A stretch of 64,000 nucleotides of DNA from Roseiarcus sp963820795 (GCA_963820795.1 CAWGBJ010000006.1:124001-188000), one strand, 5' to 3'; shown: positions 53,975 to 63,071, numbered from the stretch's first letter. Numbers and translations are program-made. Notes: generated from the sequence alone by a model not told the origin.

Positions 53975-54949
53975 TCAGAGGCCCTCGAACAGCGCGGTCG
54001 AGAGATAGCGCTCGGCGAAGGAGGGAATGATCACGACGATCATCTTGCCTTCGTTTTCCGGCCGGCGCCCGATGTCGATCGCCGCGGCAACGGCGGCGCC
54101 TGAGGAAATGCCGACGGGGATACCTTCAAGCCGCGCAACCAGGCGAGCGGTGTCGAACGCCGTCTGGTTGCCGACCGTGACGATCTCGTCGATCACGCTC
54201 CGGTCCAGAATCGTCGGGACGAAGCCCGCGCCGATGCCCTGGATCTTGTGCGGCCCCGGCGCGCCGCCGGAGAGGACCGGCGAATCCTCCGGCTCGACCG
54301 CGACCATACGCACCTCGAGCTTCCGCTGCTTTAAAACCTGGCCGACGCCGGTGATCGTTCCGCCGGTGCCGACGCCGGAAACCACGACGTCGACGGCGCC
54401 GGCGGTGTCGTTCCAGATTTCCTCGGCGGTGGTGCGTCGGTGAATGTCCGGATTGGCGGGATTTTCGAACTGCTGCGGGATGATTGCGCCCGGGGTCGCA
54501 GCGACAATCTCGTTGGCCTTGGCGATAGCGCCCTTCATGCCCTGCGCCGCCGGCGTCAGGACGAGTTCGGCGCCCAGCAGCGCCAGCATCTTGCGCCGCT
54601 CGATGGACATCGACTCCGGCATCACGAGAATGAGTTTGTAGCCTCTCGCTGCGGCGACGAAAGCAAGCGCAATGCCGGTGTTGCCGGAGGTGGGCTCGAC
54701 CAGGACGCTTCGCTGAGGCGCGATCTTGCCTTGCGCCTCGAGTGCGTCGATCATGGCGACGCCGATGCGGTCCTTGACGCTGCCGACGGGATTGAAGAAC
54801 TCGAGCTTGCCGACTAGTCGCGCGGCGACGCCCTTCTCCTTGGCGGTGCGATTCATCGCGACGAGCGGCGTATCGCCAATCGTTTCGGTGATGGAGTCGT
54901 AAATCCTGCCTCTGCCTGGCGCGGGCGCCACGCCCTCCGTCGTCGTCAT
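53975..54949 (-). CDS. cysK: Cysteine synthase A (O-acetylserine sulfhydrylase)
   Basis: 324 residues, PLP enzyme making L-cysteine from O-acetylserine and sulfide. The PLP lysine is in FFNPVGSVKDRIGVAM; the substrate loop EPTSGNTGIALAFVAA, the PLP-phosphate glycine loop SGVGTGGTITGVGQ and the C-terminal GISSGAAVAAAI are all present. ATG 54949 was chosen because an upstream in-frame start (55036) adds only unrelated residues. An Rrf2-type regulator lies directly upstream on the same strand, which fits CymR/IscR-style control of cysteine synthesis. Confidence 0.95.
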   Translation of the reverse strand: MTTTEGVAPAPGRGRIYDSITETIGDTPLVAMNRTAKEKGVAARLVGKLEFFNPVGSVKDRIGVAMIDALEAQGKIAPQRSVLVEPTSGNTGIALAFVAAARGYKLILVMPESMSIERRKMLALLGAELVLTPAAQGMKGAIAKANEIVAATPGAIIPQQFENPANPDIHRRTTAEEIWNDTAGAVDVVVSGVGTGGTITGVGQVLKQRKLEVRMVAVEPEDSPVLSGGAPGPHKIQGIGAGFVPTILDRSVIDEIVTVGNQTAFDTARLVARLEGIPVGISSGAAVAAAIDIGRRPENEGKMIVVIIPSFAERYLSTALFEGL

Positions 54950-55053
54950 CGAATGGTTCTCCGCAAAAGCGGCCGGGCCGGCGCCCAACCAGGCGCGGCC
55001 CGACGCTAACACTTTTTCCGGATCGATTCTATGCAACTTCGGGAGTATCGAAG

Positions 55054-55506
55054 CTAGATTGCAAAATCTCCGGTCGCCTTTTCGTCGTCAAGAACATGAG
55101 CGTGTTCGGCCTTCTCGCACATGCTCTCGACCGTGATCGCATCGAGGTTGGCGAGGAAGGATTCGCCCGCCTTTCGAACGGTTGGGTCGATCACGCGTTC
55201 GAGCAGAGGCGAGTTTGCGCCCAGATCCTCAGGATCGGCAGTGCTGAGCGACATTGCCGTGCGGACGATTTCACCGACCGAGATTCGGCGCCGTTCGCGG
55301 GCAAGTTCGTAACCGCCCCGTGGTCCGCGCACGCCTTTGAGAATCTTGGCGTGAACGAGCCCTTGCAGGAGCGTCTCCAGATGTCGGGGCGGCAGCTTAT
55401 GGCGCGCGGCTAGGGCCTTCGCCGCAACTGGCGCAGACCGAGAATGCAACGCGACATCGACAACGGCGGCGATGGCGAGAACGCTCCGTCGCGATAACAG
55501 GTTCAT
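55054..55506 (-). CDS. Rrf2-family transcriptional regulator
   Basis: 150 residues with an N-terminal winged helix: LSRRSVLAIAAVVDVALHSR, LAARHKLPPRHLETLLQGLV and VRGPRGGYELARERRRISVG. The three cysteines that hold the Fe-S cluster in IscR are absent (only one Cys, in VESMCEKAEH), so it is more like CymR or an unliganded Rrf2. It lies between dut and cysK on the same strand, so cysK is the likely target; the 104 bp before cysK would contain the operator. Confidence 0.88.
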   Translation of the reverse strand: MNLLSRRSVLAIAAVVDVALHSRSAPVAAKALAARHKLPPRHLETLLQGLVHAKILKGVRGPRGGYELARERRRISVGEIVRTAMSLSTADPEDLGANSPLLERVIDPTVRKAGESFLANLDAITVESMCEKAEHAHVLDDEKATGDFAI

Positions 55507-55507
55507 C

Positions 55508-55972
55508 TCATTCCTCCTCGGATGAGCGCCCGGTGGAGCCAAATCCATCTGAGCCTCGGACGCTCGACGTGAGCCGGTCGCCCGCAATGAGGGCGACGCG
55601 TTCCACAGAACAAACGACGAGTTGCGCTATCCGCGCGCCACGCCGTACTGCAAAAGGCTTGGTTCCAAAATTGATGAGAATGACGCTGATCTCTCCACGG
55701 TAATCCGCGTCGACCGTCCCCGGTGTATTGAGCACGGTCACTCCATCATGCAGGGCCAGTCCCGACCGGGGACGGACCTGCGCTTCAAAACCCTTGGGCA
55801 ACTCAATCGCGAGCCCGGTCGGTATCAATGCCCTCTCGCCCGGTCCGAGGAGAACCTCTTGCCCGGCCGGCAATGCGGCCACGAGGTCCATCCCGGATGC
55901 ATCTTCACTCGCATACGATGGCAATTGCAAGCCCCGGGCGTGTGGTAATCGCCTGTAAACGATCGAAATCAT
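55508..55972 (-). CDS. dut: dUTP diphosphatase
   Basis: Trimeric dUTPase of 154 residues that hydrolyses dUTP to dUMP. The conserved motifs are in order: ASGMDLVAAL, PRSGLALHDGVTVLNTPGTVDADYRGEI and, at the C-terminus, the P-loop-like RGSDGFGSTGR. ATG 55972 overlaps the coaBC stop by ATGA. The coaBC-dut order is the classical one. It ends 2 bp before the Rrf2 start. Confidence 0.96.
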   Translation of the reverse strand: MISIVYRRLPHARGLQLPSYASEDASGMDLVAALPAGQEVLLGPGERALIPTGLAIELPKGFEAQVRPRSGLALHDGVTVLNTPGTVDADYRGEISVILINFGTKPFAVRRGARIAQLVVCSVERVALIAGDRLTSSVRGSDGFGSTGRSSEEE

Positions 55973-57219
55973 TGGCGCTTCGCCAGCTCGAGGGCCAGCC
56001 GGCGCACGATTTTTTCCCCGACTTCTCCCTTGCTCATGGCTGGCCACGACTCCGTTCCGTGCGCATCGACTACCTCGACCTGATTCGCCTGCCCGCCGAA
56101 GGTCGGGGAGCCTTCGGCCACGCTGTTGGCGACGATCAGATCGCAGCCCTTGCGTTCAAGCTTGGTTTTTGCGTTGGCCGTGAGGTTCTCCGTTTCGGCT
56201 GCAAAACCAATTACAACCTTTGGCCGTAGTCGTCCGTTATTGCTGATTTTTGCCAGTATATCCGGGTTTTCAAGCAAGCGGAGCGTCGGCGGCAGTTGAG
56301 ACCCTTTCTTGATCTTTTCGACGGCGACGGAATCCACCCGCCAGTCGGCGACCGCTGCGGCGCCGATGAAGGCGTCGGCGGGCAGCGCCGCCTCGACTGC
56401 CGCCTGCATTTCGAGCGCCGTTTCGACATGAATGACCGTCGCGCCGTAAGGATCGGGCAATGCGACCGGCCCGGTCACCAAGGTCACTCTTGCGCCCGCG
56501 CCAACGGCTGCTTGCGCAATTGCATGGCCCTGGCGCCCCGAGGAGCGGTTGCCGATGAATCTGACCGGGTCGATCGGCTCGTAGGTAGGGCCGGAGGTGA
56601 CAATCACATGGCGGCCCGTGAGGGGACCGCCAACAATGCCGCCAGGTCCCTCAAGCGCCGTACCGGCGGCGAGAGCCTGCTCGATCGCGTCCAGGATCGC
56701 CGCAGGCTCCGCCATGCGACCCGGACCGAATTCGCCGCAGGCCATCGGCCCCGAATCGGGGCCGACGAACAGGACGCCGTCGGCCTTGAGACGCTCGACG
56801 TTGCGGCGTGTGGCGGGATGAAGCCACATACGGACGTTCATCGCCGGGGCGAGGAGCGAGCGTTTGTCGGTCGCGAGCAACATCGTTGTCGCCAAGTCGT
56901 CGGCGAGACCGCTCGCCATGCGGGCGATCATGTTCGCCGTCGCGGGCGCGACCACGACCAGATCGGCGGCTCGCGAAAGTTCGATGTGGCCGATCAGCGC
57001 CTCGTCTGTCAGGCTGAACAGTTCGTGGCGCGTCGGCTGACCGCTGAGCGTCGCAACGGACAAGGGTGTGACGAACTCTTGGGCCGCCGCCGTCATGACG
57101 ACCTGGACCGTCGCCTGCCGATCCCGCAACCGCCGGATCAACTCAAGCGATTTGTACGCGGCGATGCCGCCCCCTATCACCAGGAGAATCCGCGCCGAGG
57201 ACAATGGAATCTGGGTCAC
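55969..57219 (-). CDS. coaBC: CoaBC: PPC synthetase / PPC decarboxylase
   Basis: 416 residues, bifunctional enzyme of coenzyme A synthesis. The CoaC half has the flavin site VIGGGIAAYKSLELIRRLR, APATANMIARMASGLADDL and APAMNVRMWLHPATRRN with the conserved PAMN. The CoaB half has TSGPTYEPIDPVRFIGNRSS, the GAAAVADW segment, FAAET and GCDLIVANSVAEG. The start is a GTG at 57219, giving MTQIPLSSARILLVIGGG; upstream in-frame sequence is low complexity. Downstream it is coupled to dut. Confidence 0.95.
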   Translation of the reverse strand: MTQIPLSSARILLVIGGGIAAYKSLELIRRLRDRQATVQVVMTAAAQEFVTPLSVATLSGQPTRHELFSLTDEALIGHIELSRAADLVVVAPATANMIARMASGLADDLATTMLLATDKRSLLAPAMNVRMWLHPATRRNVERLKADGVLFVGPDSGPMACGEFGPGRMAEPAAILDAIEQALAAGTALEGPGGIVGGPLTGRHVIVTSGPTYEPIDPVRFIGNRSSGRQGHAIAQAAVGAGARVTLVTGPVALPDPYGATVIHVETALEMQAAVEAALPADAFIGAAAVADWRVDSVAVEKIKKGSQLPPTLRLLENPDILAKISNNGRLRPKVVIGFAAETENLTANAKTKLERKGCDLIVANSVAEGSPTFGGQANQVEVVDAHGTESWPAMSKGEVGEKIVRRLALELAKRQ

Positions 57220-57295
57220 TTGCGGCCCCCTGAGCCTGATCTGGCGCAGGATTCCGCCGCCGGCAGCGGATCCTGGGCCTGTTCCGGCGCCCCCG

Positions 57296-58843
57296 CTAGA
57301 ATAGCCATCGAATGGCGCCAAGCACCACGAGGGCGAGGATGAACCCGAGGCCGCCATAGATCAGAGCCGCGTGCGGGATGTCGTGTTCGAGCTCTTTGGC
57401 GACCTTGCCGGCGGCGGCGGTTTCAATCCTGACGACGGCGTCTTCCAACTTTTTTGGCGCATCGGCCAAAAAGGCAATGAACGCCGACGAGCTTTCAACT
57501 GCGTCTTCGATCCTTCCGCGGGGTCCGAGATTTCCCGCGATCCAGGCCCCGACCACCGGTTCGGACGTCGACCACATGTTCAATTGCGGGTCGAGCTTTC
57601 GCGCCACGCCCTCGACGACGACCATGGTTTTTTGCAAGAGCACGAGTTCGACCCTGGTCGTCATGTCAAAAAGCGCGGTGATGTCGAAGAGGAGCGTCAG
57701 AAGCCTCGCCATCGAGATCTGATCGGCGGTGCGCGAATGGATCGGCTCGCCGATGGCGCGCAGCGCCTGGGCGAAATCCTCGACTCGGTGGGTGTGAGGC
57801 ACATAGCCAGCCTCGAAATGAACCTCCGCGACGCGATGATAGTCGCGGCGGATGAAGCCGTACAGGATCTCGGCGAGGAACTTCCGCTCCTTGCGCCCGA
57901 GCCGGCCCATGATGCCGAAATCGACCGCGACGATGCGGCCGGACTCGTCGACGAATAGATTGCCCTGATGCATGTCGGCGTGGAAGAAGCCGTCACGCAG
58001 GGCATTGCGCAGGAAGGTCTGGATCAGCGCCCTGGCCAGCGCCCTGGGATCGAATCCCAGCGCCGCGAGGCGGTCCGGATCGGCGAGCGAAGCGCCGTCG
58101 ATCCATTCCATGGTCATCACCTCGCGCGTCGTGCGGTCCCAGTCCACCGCGGGCGCGCGGATCTCCGGATCGTCACGCGAGTTCTCGGCGAATTCCGATG
58201 CTGCCGCGGCCTCGAGGCGAAAGTCCATTTCCATGCGGACCGAGCGGGCCAGCGTGTCCACAACCTCGACGAGGCGCAAGCGCCTGAGCTCGGGCGCCAG
58301 GCGCTCAGCCAGCCGTGCGGCAAAGAACATGTCCGCGAGGTCGCGCGCGAACCGCCGTTCGACGCCGGCTCGCAACACTTTCACGGCGACCGCCCTGTCG
58401 CCCTCCCTGTCGCTCACCTCGGCACGATGGACCTGGGCGATCGACGCGGCGGCGACCGGCTCGCCGAAGCTTTTGTACAGGGATTCGATCCTGGCGCCGA
58501 ACGCCGCCTCGATGATGGCGATGGCCTCCTGCCGGCTCATCGGCGTGACCCGATCCTGCAGGCTCTCGAGCTCGAGGGCGACCTTGGCGCCGACAATGTC
58601 GGGCCGGGTCGACAGGAACTGGCCCATCTTGATATAGGACGGGCCGAGCCTGTCGATCGCGCGCGAGAGACCCGTGAGCCCCTGGACATTGCGTTTGGCG
58701 ATCAGATTGGAGAGAGCGAGCGGCAGGCGGGCGACCGGGGGCAGAAACATAGGGTCGACCCCGACGAACGCCCCCTCCCGGGCAAAAACGAAGCCCGCGC
58801 GCGCGAGCCGCAGACTATGGCCGAGCGCGCCGACGATGCCCAT
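57296..58843 (-). CDS. ubiB: Ubiquinone biosynthesis protein UbiB
   Basis: Atypical ABC1/ADCK kinase, 515 residues, needed for ubiquinone synthesis. The family KxGQ motif is YIKMGQFLSTRPDI, the Ala-rich loop is AAASIAQVHRAEVSDREG, and the catalytic regions are VVDFGIMGRLG and HADMHQGNLFVD. Two C-terminal hydrophobic segments (LIYGGLGFILALVVLGAI) anchor it in the membrane. Start ATG 58843 is 4 bp after ubiE, so ubiE-ubiB are one unit. Confidence 0.95.
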   Translation of the reverse strand: MGIVGALGHSLRLARAGFVFAREGAFVGVDPMFLPPVARLPLALSNLIAKRNVQGLTGLSRAIDRLGPSYIKMGQFLSTRPDIVGAKVALELESLQDRVTPMSRQEAIAIIEAAFGARIESLYKSFGEPVAAASIAQVHRAEVSDREGDRAVAVKVLRAGVERRFARDLADMFFAARLAERLAPELRRLRLVEVVDTLARSVRMEMDFRLEAAAASEFAENSRDDPEIRAPAVDWDRTTREVMTMEWIDGASLADPDRLAALGFDPRALARALIQTFLRNALRDGFFHADMHQGNLFVDESGRIVAVDFGIMGRLGRKERKFLAEILYGFIRRDYHRVAEVHFEAGYVPHTHRVEDFAQALRAIGEPIHSRTADQISMARLLTLLFDITALFDMTTRVELVLLQKTMVVVEGVARKLDPQLNMWSTSEPVVGAWIAGNLGPRGRIEDAVESSSAFIAFLADAPKKLEDAVVRIETAAAGKVAKELEHDIPHAALIYGGLGFILALVVLGAIRWLF

Positions 58844-58846
58844 CAA

Positions 58847-59602
58847 TCAGAGCTTCCAGCCCGAATGGATGGCCACGACCCCCCCGCTCAGCCGGGTGAC
58901 CTCGACGCGCGCAAACCCGGCGGCGGCGATCCTGTCGGCGAAGAGATCGGGAGGGGGAAACTTGCGGATCAATTCGACAAGGTAGCGATAGGGCGCGCCG
59001 TCGCCCGCCACGACCTTGCCGAGCGCCGGAATGGCGGCGAAGGAATAGGCGTCGTACAGACGATCGAGCACCGGCAGGTCGACACGGGAGAATTCGAGGC
59101 AGAGAAAATGCCCGCCGCGCCTCAGGGTGCGATGGGCCTCGGCCAGCGCCTCTTCGATGCGCGGGACGTTGCGAATGCCGAAGGCGATTGTGTAGGCGTC
59201 GAAGCGCGCATCGGCAAAAGGAAGCGCCTCCGCGTTTGCTTCGACGAAAGCGACGCGATCATCGAGGCGGCGCTTTCGGGCGCGCTCACGCCCCACCCGC
59301 AGCATGTCGGGGTTTATGTCCGCGACCGTCGCCGACGTCAGCGGACCGCCGGCGCGAACGACGCGGAAGGCGACATCGCCCGTGCCGCCGGCGACGTCGA
59401 GATGTGCGAAGGCGCGCGACCGCGACGGTCGAACCTTGGCGACGAGAATGTCCTTCCATAGCCGATGCAGCCCGAAGGACATCAGATCGTTCATCAGGTC
59501 GTACCGATCCGCGACCTTGTGGAAGACGTCGTCCACCAGATCCTGCTTTTCGTCCAGGCGAACGGCGCGCCGGCCGAAATGCGTTTGCTCGGACGCAGGC
59601 AT
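58847..59602 (-). CDS. ubiE: Demethylmenaquinone/2-methoxy-polyprenylphenol methyltransferase
   Basis: SAM-dependent C-methyltransferase of 251 residues in ubiquinone synthesis. Motif I is LDVAGGTGDVAFRVV, motif II region FDAYTIAFGIRNVPRI, then LRRGGHFLCLEFSRVDLP. The N-terminus VFHKVADRYDLMNDLMSFGLH is diagnostic of UbiE. Directly upstream of ubiB. It is 63 bp after hisF, so it could be read through from the his genes, but a promoter there is also possible. Confidence 0.96.
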   Translation of the reverse strand: MPASEQTHFGRRAVRLDEKQDLVDDVFHKVADRYDLMNDLMSFGLHRLWKDILVAKVRPSRSRAFAHLDVAGGTGDVAFRVVRAGGPLTSATVADINPDMLRVGRERARKRRLDDRVAFVEANAEALPFADARFDAYTIAFGIRNVPRIEEALAEAHRTLRRGGHFLCLEFSRVDLPVLDRLYDAYSFAAIPALGKVVAGDGAPYRYLVELIRKFPPPDLFADRIAAAGFARVEVTRLSGGVVAIHSGWKL

Positions 59603-59665
59603 GCAACTCTCCCTTCAGGCCGCGGGAACTTATCGCGCCCGGCCGCCAGCGTACACCGGTCGCCG

Positions 59666-60442
59666 TCAGTCCATCCGCACAGGGATTCCGGCCTCGGCCA
59701 TGCGCGCCTTCGCCTCCCGGATGGTGAACTCGCCGAAATGAAAGATCGAGGCAGCGAGCACGGCGCTGGCGTGGCCTTGCTTCACCCCTGCCACGAGATG
59801 GTCGAGAGCTCCGACGCCGCCGGAGGCGATCACCGGGATCGACACCGCGTCCGCGACGGCGCGCGTCAGCTCGAGGTCAAAACCCTGTTTGGAGCCGTCG
59901 CGATCCATCGAGGTCAGCAGGATTTCCCCCGCACCGAGCGAGGCAACCTCCCGGGCATAAGCGACCGCGTCGATGCCGGTCGGCCGCCGGCCGCCGTGAG
60001 TGAAGATCTCCCAGCGGGGCGCCTCGCCGGGCCCCGCCGCGCGCTTCGCGTCGATAGCGACGACCACGCACTGGCTGCCGAATTTCTCCGCCGCCTGACC
60101 GACGAATCGGCGGTCGGCGACCGCCGCCGAATTGATCGAGGCCTTGTCTGCGCCGGCGAGCAGGAGCTTGCGGATGTCGTCGATCGTGCGCACGCCGCCC
60201 CCGACCGTCAGCGGCATGAAGCAGACCTCGGCCGTGCGCCGCACGACATCGAGCAGGATGCCGCGGTCTTCGTGGCTGGCGGCGATGTCGAGAAAGCAGA
60301 GCTCGTCCGCACCCGCCCGGTCGTAGGCCAACGCGCTCTCGACCGGATCGCCGGCGTCGCGCAGATCGACGAATTTCACGCCCTTGACGACGCGGCCGTC
60401 CTTGACGTCGAGACAGGGGATAACCCGGGCTTTCAGGCTCAT
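59666..60442 (-). CDS. hisF: Imidazole glycerol phosphate synthase cyclase subunit
   Basis: 258-residue (beta-alpha)8 barrel forming IGP and AICAR with ammonia from HisH. VIPCLDVKDGRVVKGVKF carries the general acid Asp; VGGGVRTIDDIRKLLLAGAD is the phosphate site; AGEILLTSMDRDGSKQGFDL carries the second catalytic Asp; PVIASGGVGALDH is near the end. The start overlaps the hisA stop by ATGA. Confidence 0.97.
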   Translation of the reverse strand: MSLKARVIPCLDVKDGRVVKGVKFVDLRDAGDPVESALAYDRAGADELCFLDIAASHEDRGILLDVVRRTAEVCFMPLTVGGGVRTIDDIRKLLLAGADKASINSAAVADRRFVGQAAEKFGSQCVVVAIDAKRAAGPGEAPRWEIFTHGGRRPTGIDAVAYAREVASLGAGEILLTSMDRDGSKQGFDLELTRAVADAVSIPVIASGGVGALDHLVAGVKQGHASAVLAASIFHFGEFTIREAKARMAEAGIPVRMD

Positions 60443-61206
60443 GGATCGGCGCTTTCCGACTGCCGGGCGTCGGCGGCGCGCACGAGAGCCAGCGCCTCGC
60501 GCGGGTCGAGTCGCCCGTCGTAGAGCGCGCGGCCGGCGATCGCGCCGCCGAGGCGGGCGCAGTCGGGCTCCGTGAGGCGGCGCACGTCCTCGATCGAGGC
60601 GAGCCCGCCGGAAGCGATGACCGGAATCGTGAGAGCCTCCGCGAGCGCGACCGTGCCGGCGATATTGAGGCCTGAGAGCGCGCCGTCGCGGGTAATGTCG
60701 GTGTAGATGATCGCGGCAACGCCCGCATCCTCGAAGCGCCGGCCGAGATCGAGGGCGGAGATGTTCGAGGTCTTGGCCCAGCCCTCGACCGCGACGCGGC
60801 CGTCGCGCGCATCGATGCCGACCGCGATCCGGTTCGGGAACAATCGCCCCGCCTCGCGCACGAGGTCGGGATCGCGCACAGCGGCGGTGCCGATGATGAC
60901 GCGACTGACGCCCGCTTCCAGCCAGCCGCGAACCGTCCTCATGTCGCGCACCCCGCCGCCGAGCTGCATCTTCGTCGTCAGCCCGGAAAGAATGCGCCTC
61001 ACCGCTTCGACGTTAACCGGCTTGCCGGCGAAGGCGCCGTCGAGATCGACGACGTGCAGGTATTGGAATCCCTGCTCCGCGAAGGCGCGCGCCTGCGCGG
61101 CCGGATCGGTATTGAACACCGTCGCTTGCGTCATGTCCCCGCGGAGGAGCCGGACGCATGCGCCGTTCTTGAGGTCAATGGCCGGAAACAGAATCACGGG
61201 CGCCAC
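60439..61206 (-). CDS. hisA: Phosphoribosylformimino-AICAR-P isomerase
   Basis: 255-residue (beta-alpha)8 barrel, Amadori isomerase of histidine synthesis. ILFPAIDLKNGACVRLLRGD carries the first catalytic Asp, LQLGGGVRDMRTVRGWLEAG the first phosphate loop, IYTDITRDGALSGLNI the second Asp, and IPVIASGGLASIEDV the second phosphate loop. Overlaps hisH by 13 bp and hisF by 4 bp, in the usual HAF order. Confidence 0.97.
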   Translation of the reverse strand: MAPVILFPAIDLKNGACVRLLRGDMTQATVFNTDPAAQARAFAEQGFQYLHVVDLDGAFAGKPVNVEAVRRILSGLTTKMQLGGGVRDMRTVRGWLEAGVSRVIIGTAAVRDPDLVREAGRLFPNRIAVGIDARDGRVAVEGWAKTSNISALDLGRRFEDAGVAAIIYTDITRDGALSGLNIAGTVALAEALTIPVIASGGLASIEDVRRLTEPDCARLGGAIAGRALYDGRLDPREALALVRAADARQSESADP

Positions 61207-61844
61207 GTGAGGAAGTTGGCGATCAGCGTGAGGCCGAGCGTTTGGCTCTTCTCGGGATGGAATTGCGTGCCGACGATGTTGTCGCGGGCGACGATCGCCG
61301 TCACCGGCCCTCCGTAATCCGCCATCGCGAGGACGTCGGCGGGATTCTCGGCATAGAGCTGATAGGAGTGGACGAAATAGGCGTGCAAGCCGTTTGCGCC
61401 GGTCTTGATTCCGGCGAGAACGGGATGCTCGCGCCCAACCTCGAGCGTGTTCCAGCCCATGTGCGGAATCTTGAGCGCCGGATCGCGCGGCTTGATGGGA
61501 GCGACGTCACCGGCGATCCAGCTTAATCCGTCCACGACCTTATGCTCGAGACCGCGGGTCGCGAGCAGTTGCGCTCCGACGCAGATGCCGAGGAAAGGCC
61601 GTCCGCGCTTGCGCACCGCCTCCTCCAGCGCCGCAACCATGCCCGCGACGACATCCAGCCCCCGCCGGCAATCGGCGAAGGCGCCGACGCCCGGCAGCAC
61701 AATGTGTTCGGCGGCAGCCACGTCTTCGGGCCGGGAGGTGACCTTGATCTGGCGGTTCATTCCGCCGTCACGGGCCGCGCGCTCGAACGCCTTCTGCGCC
61801 GAGTGCAGGTTGCCCGAGCCGTAATCGACGATGGCGACCGTCAT
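61194..61844 (-). CDS. hisH: Imidazole glycerol phosphate synthase glutaminase subunit
   Basis: Class I glutamine amidotransferase of 216 residues. It contains IVDYGSGNLHSAQKAFERA, VLPGVGAFADC, the nucleophile in PFLGICVGAQLLATRG, and the catalytic His-Glu in GTQFHPEKSQTLGL. It supplies ammonia to HisF. It lies 15 bp after hisB. Confidence 0.97.
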   Translation of the reverse strand: MTVAIVDYGSGNLHSAQKAFERAARDGGMNRQIKVTSRPEDVAAAEHIVLPGVGAFADCRRGLDVVAGMVAALEEAVRKRGRPFLGICVGAQLLATRGLEHKVVDGLSWIAGDVAPIKPRDPALKIPHMGWNTLEVGREHPVLAGIKTGANGLHAYFVHSYQLYAENPADVLAMADYGGPVTAIVARDNIVGTQFHPEKSQTLGLTLIANFLTWRP

Positions 61845-61859
61845 GGCGCGCCCATCGCT

Positions 61860-62447
61860 TTACAGCGCGCCCTTGGTCGAAGGCACCGCTCTGGCCTGGC
61901 GCGGATCGATGGCGACCGCCGCTTTCAGCGCCCGCGCGACGCCCTTGAAGCAGGATTCGGCGATATGATGGCTGTTGGCGCCGTAAAGGGTCTCGATATG
62001 CAGCGTCAGCCCGGCGTTTCCGGCCAGCGCCTGGAAGAACTCGCGCACGAGCTGGGCGTCGAACGCGCCGATCCGTTCGGTCGGAAATTCTGTCCGGAAC
62101 ACGAGAAACGGACGGCCGGAGATGTCGATAGCGACCCTCGTCAGCGTCTCGTCCATCGGCATCAGGCAGTCGGCGAAGCGCGCAAGGCCGCGCTTGTCGC
62201 CGAGCGCCATCAGGAGCGCCTGGCCGAGCGCGATCCCCACGTCCTCGACGGTGTGGTGATCGTCGATATGGCGGTCGCCTTCGGCCCGGATGGTCATGTC
62301 GATCAGCGAATGGCGCGCCAGCTGTTCGAGCATGTGATCGAAAAAGCCGACGCCGGTGGCGATGTCGGAAACGCCCGAGCCGTCGAGATCGACGCCGACG
62401 TCGATGCTCGTCTCCTTGGTCTTGCGTGCGATTGCGCCCTTGCGCAT
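61860..62447 (-). CDS. hisB: Imidazoleglycerol-phosphate dehydratase
   Basis: 195 residues, Mn-dependent dehydratase without the N-terminal phosphatase domain of enterobacterial HisB. Metal motifs: FFDHMLEQLARHS, DDHHTVEDVGIALGQAL, and SHHIAESCFKGVARALKAA. ATG 62447 was chosen; the open frame further up (to 62615) is unlike the family. First visible gene of the hisB-H-A-F string. Confidence 0.96.
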   Translation of the reverse strand: MRKGAIARKTKETSIDVGVDLDGSGVSDIATGVGFFDHMLEQLARHSLIDMTIRAEGDRHIDDHHTVEDVGIALGQALLMALGDKRGLARFADCLMPMDETLTRVAIDISGRPFLVFRTEFPTERIGAFDAQLVREFFQALAGNAGLTLHIETLYGANSHHIAESCFKGVARALKAAVAIDPRQARAVPSTKGAL

Positions 62448-62598
62448 GGCCGATCCGAGCGCCTCCGGAAGAACTTCGGGCGCGCGTGTTAGCAGGCCGC
62501 GGCCCGCTTGGCCACCCGCGCCGCGACCTCCCGTACTAGGCGGCGCGCCGGGCCATGAGCATATGGGTTGAGGGGGGTTCTGCCGAGGGAGATCGGCC

Positions 62599-63060
62599 AT
62601 GCCGGCGTCAATCATCGAGGGCAGGACGACGGCCCGAGTTCGACGGCGATTTCGTCGTCTTCCTGATCGGAATGCGGATCAACAAGCCGTGGAGGCCGCA
62701 GAAGTGGCTGCCGACCGTCATGGCGATGCCGCGGATGCTGAAAGAACTGGAGAGCGCGCCGCCCGAGGTCGGGTTCCTGGGCTATGCCAGCGTTGGCCGG
62801 ATGACGGGGCGCAGCTTCGATCCTCTGGAGGCTTACGCGCGCGCCCGCGACAGGCAGCACTGGCCCGCTTGGGTGTTCCGGCGGAGAATTCCCGCGGCGA
62901 CGTCGGCATCTGGCACGAGACCTACCTCGTGCGCGCCGGCCAGTACGAAGCCATCTACAGCGGCATGCCGCTCACCGGCCTGGCGAAAGCCGGCGCCCGA
63001 GGCGCCGTCACGGCGGAGACGGACAGCGCGCGGGAAAGGCTCCGCGTCGACGCTTCCTGA
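62599..63060 (+). pseudogene. DUF4188 gene, two frameshifts and a small deletion
   Basis: From ATG 62599 the first frame gives MPASIIEGRTTAR, typical of the family start. Near 62640 it shifts into a frame with FDGDFVVFLIGMRINKPWRP, KWLPTVMAMPRMLKELES and FDPLEAYARARDRQHWPAWV. Near 62880 it returns to the first frame with NSRGDVGIWHETYLVRAGQY and ends at 63060. In the middle, the stretch between GYASVGRMT and GRSFD lacks several residues (a tryptophan-rich part) present in relatives. DUF4188 proteins resemble phenylacetaldoxime dehydratase-type fold proteins; this copy is broken. Confidence 0.75.
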
Positions 63061-63071
63061 AGAGCCACTCT

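Noticed and set aside
57968..59461. A 497-codon plus-strand open frame opposite ubiB and ubiE
   Set aside because: Antisense shadow; both minus-strand genes have complete motifs.
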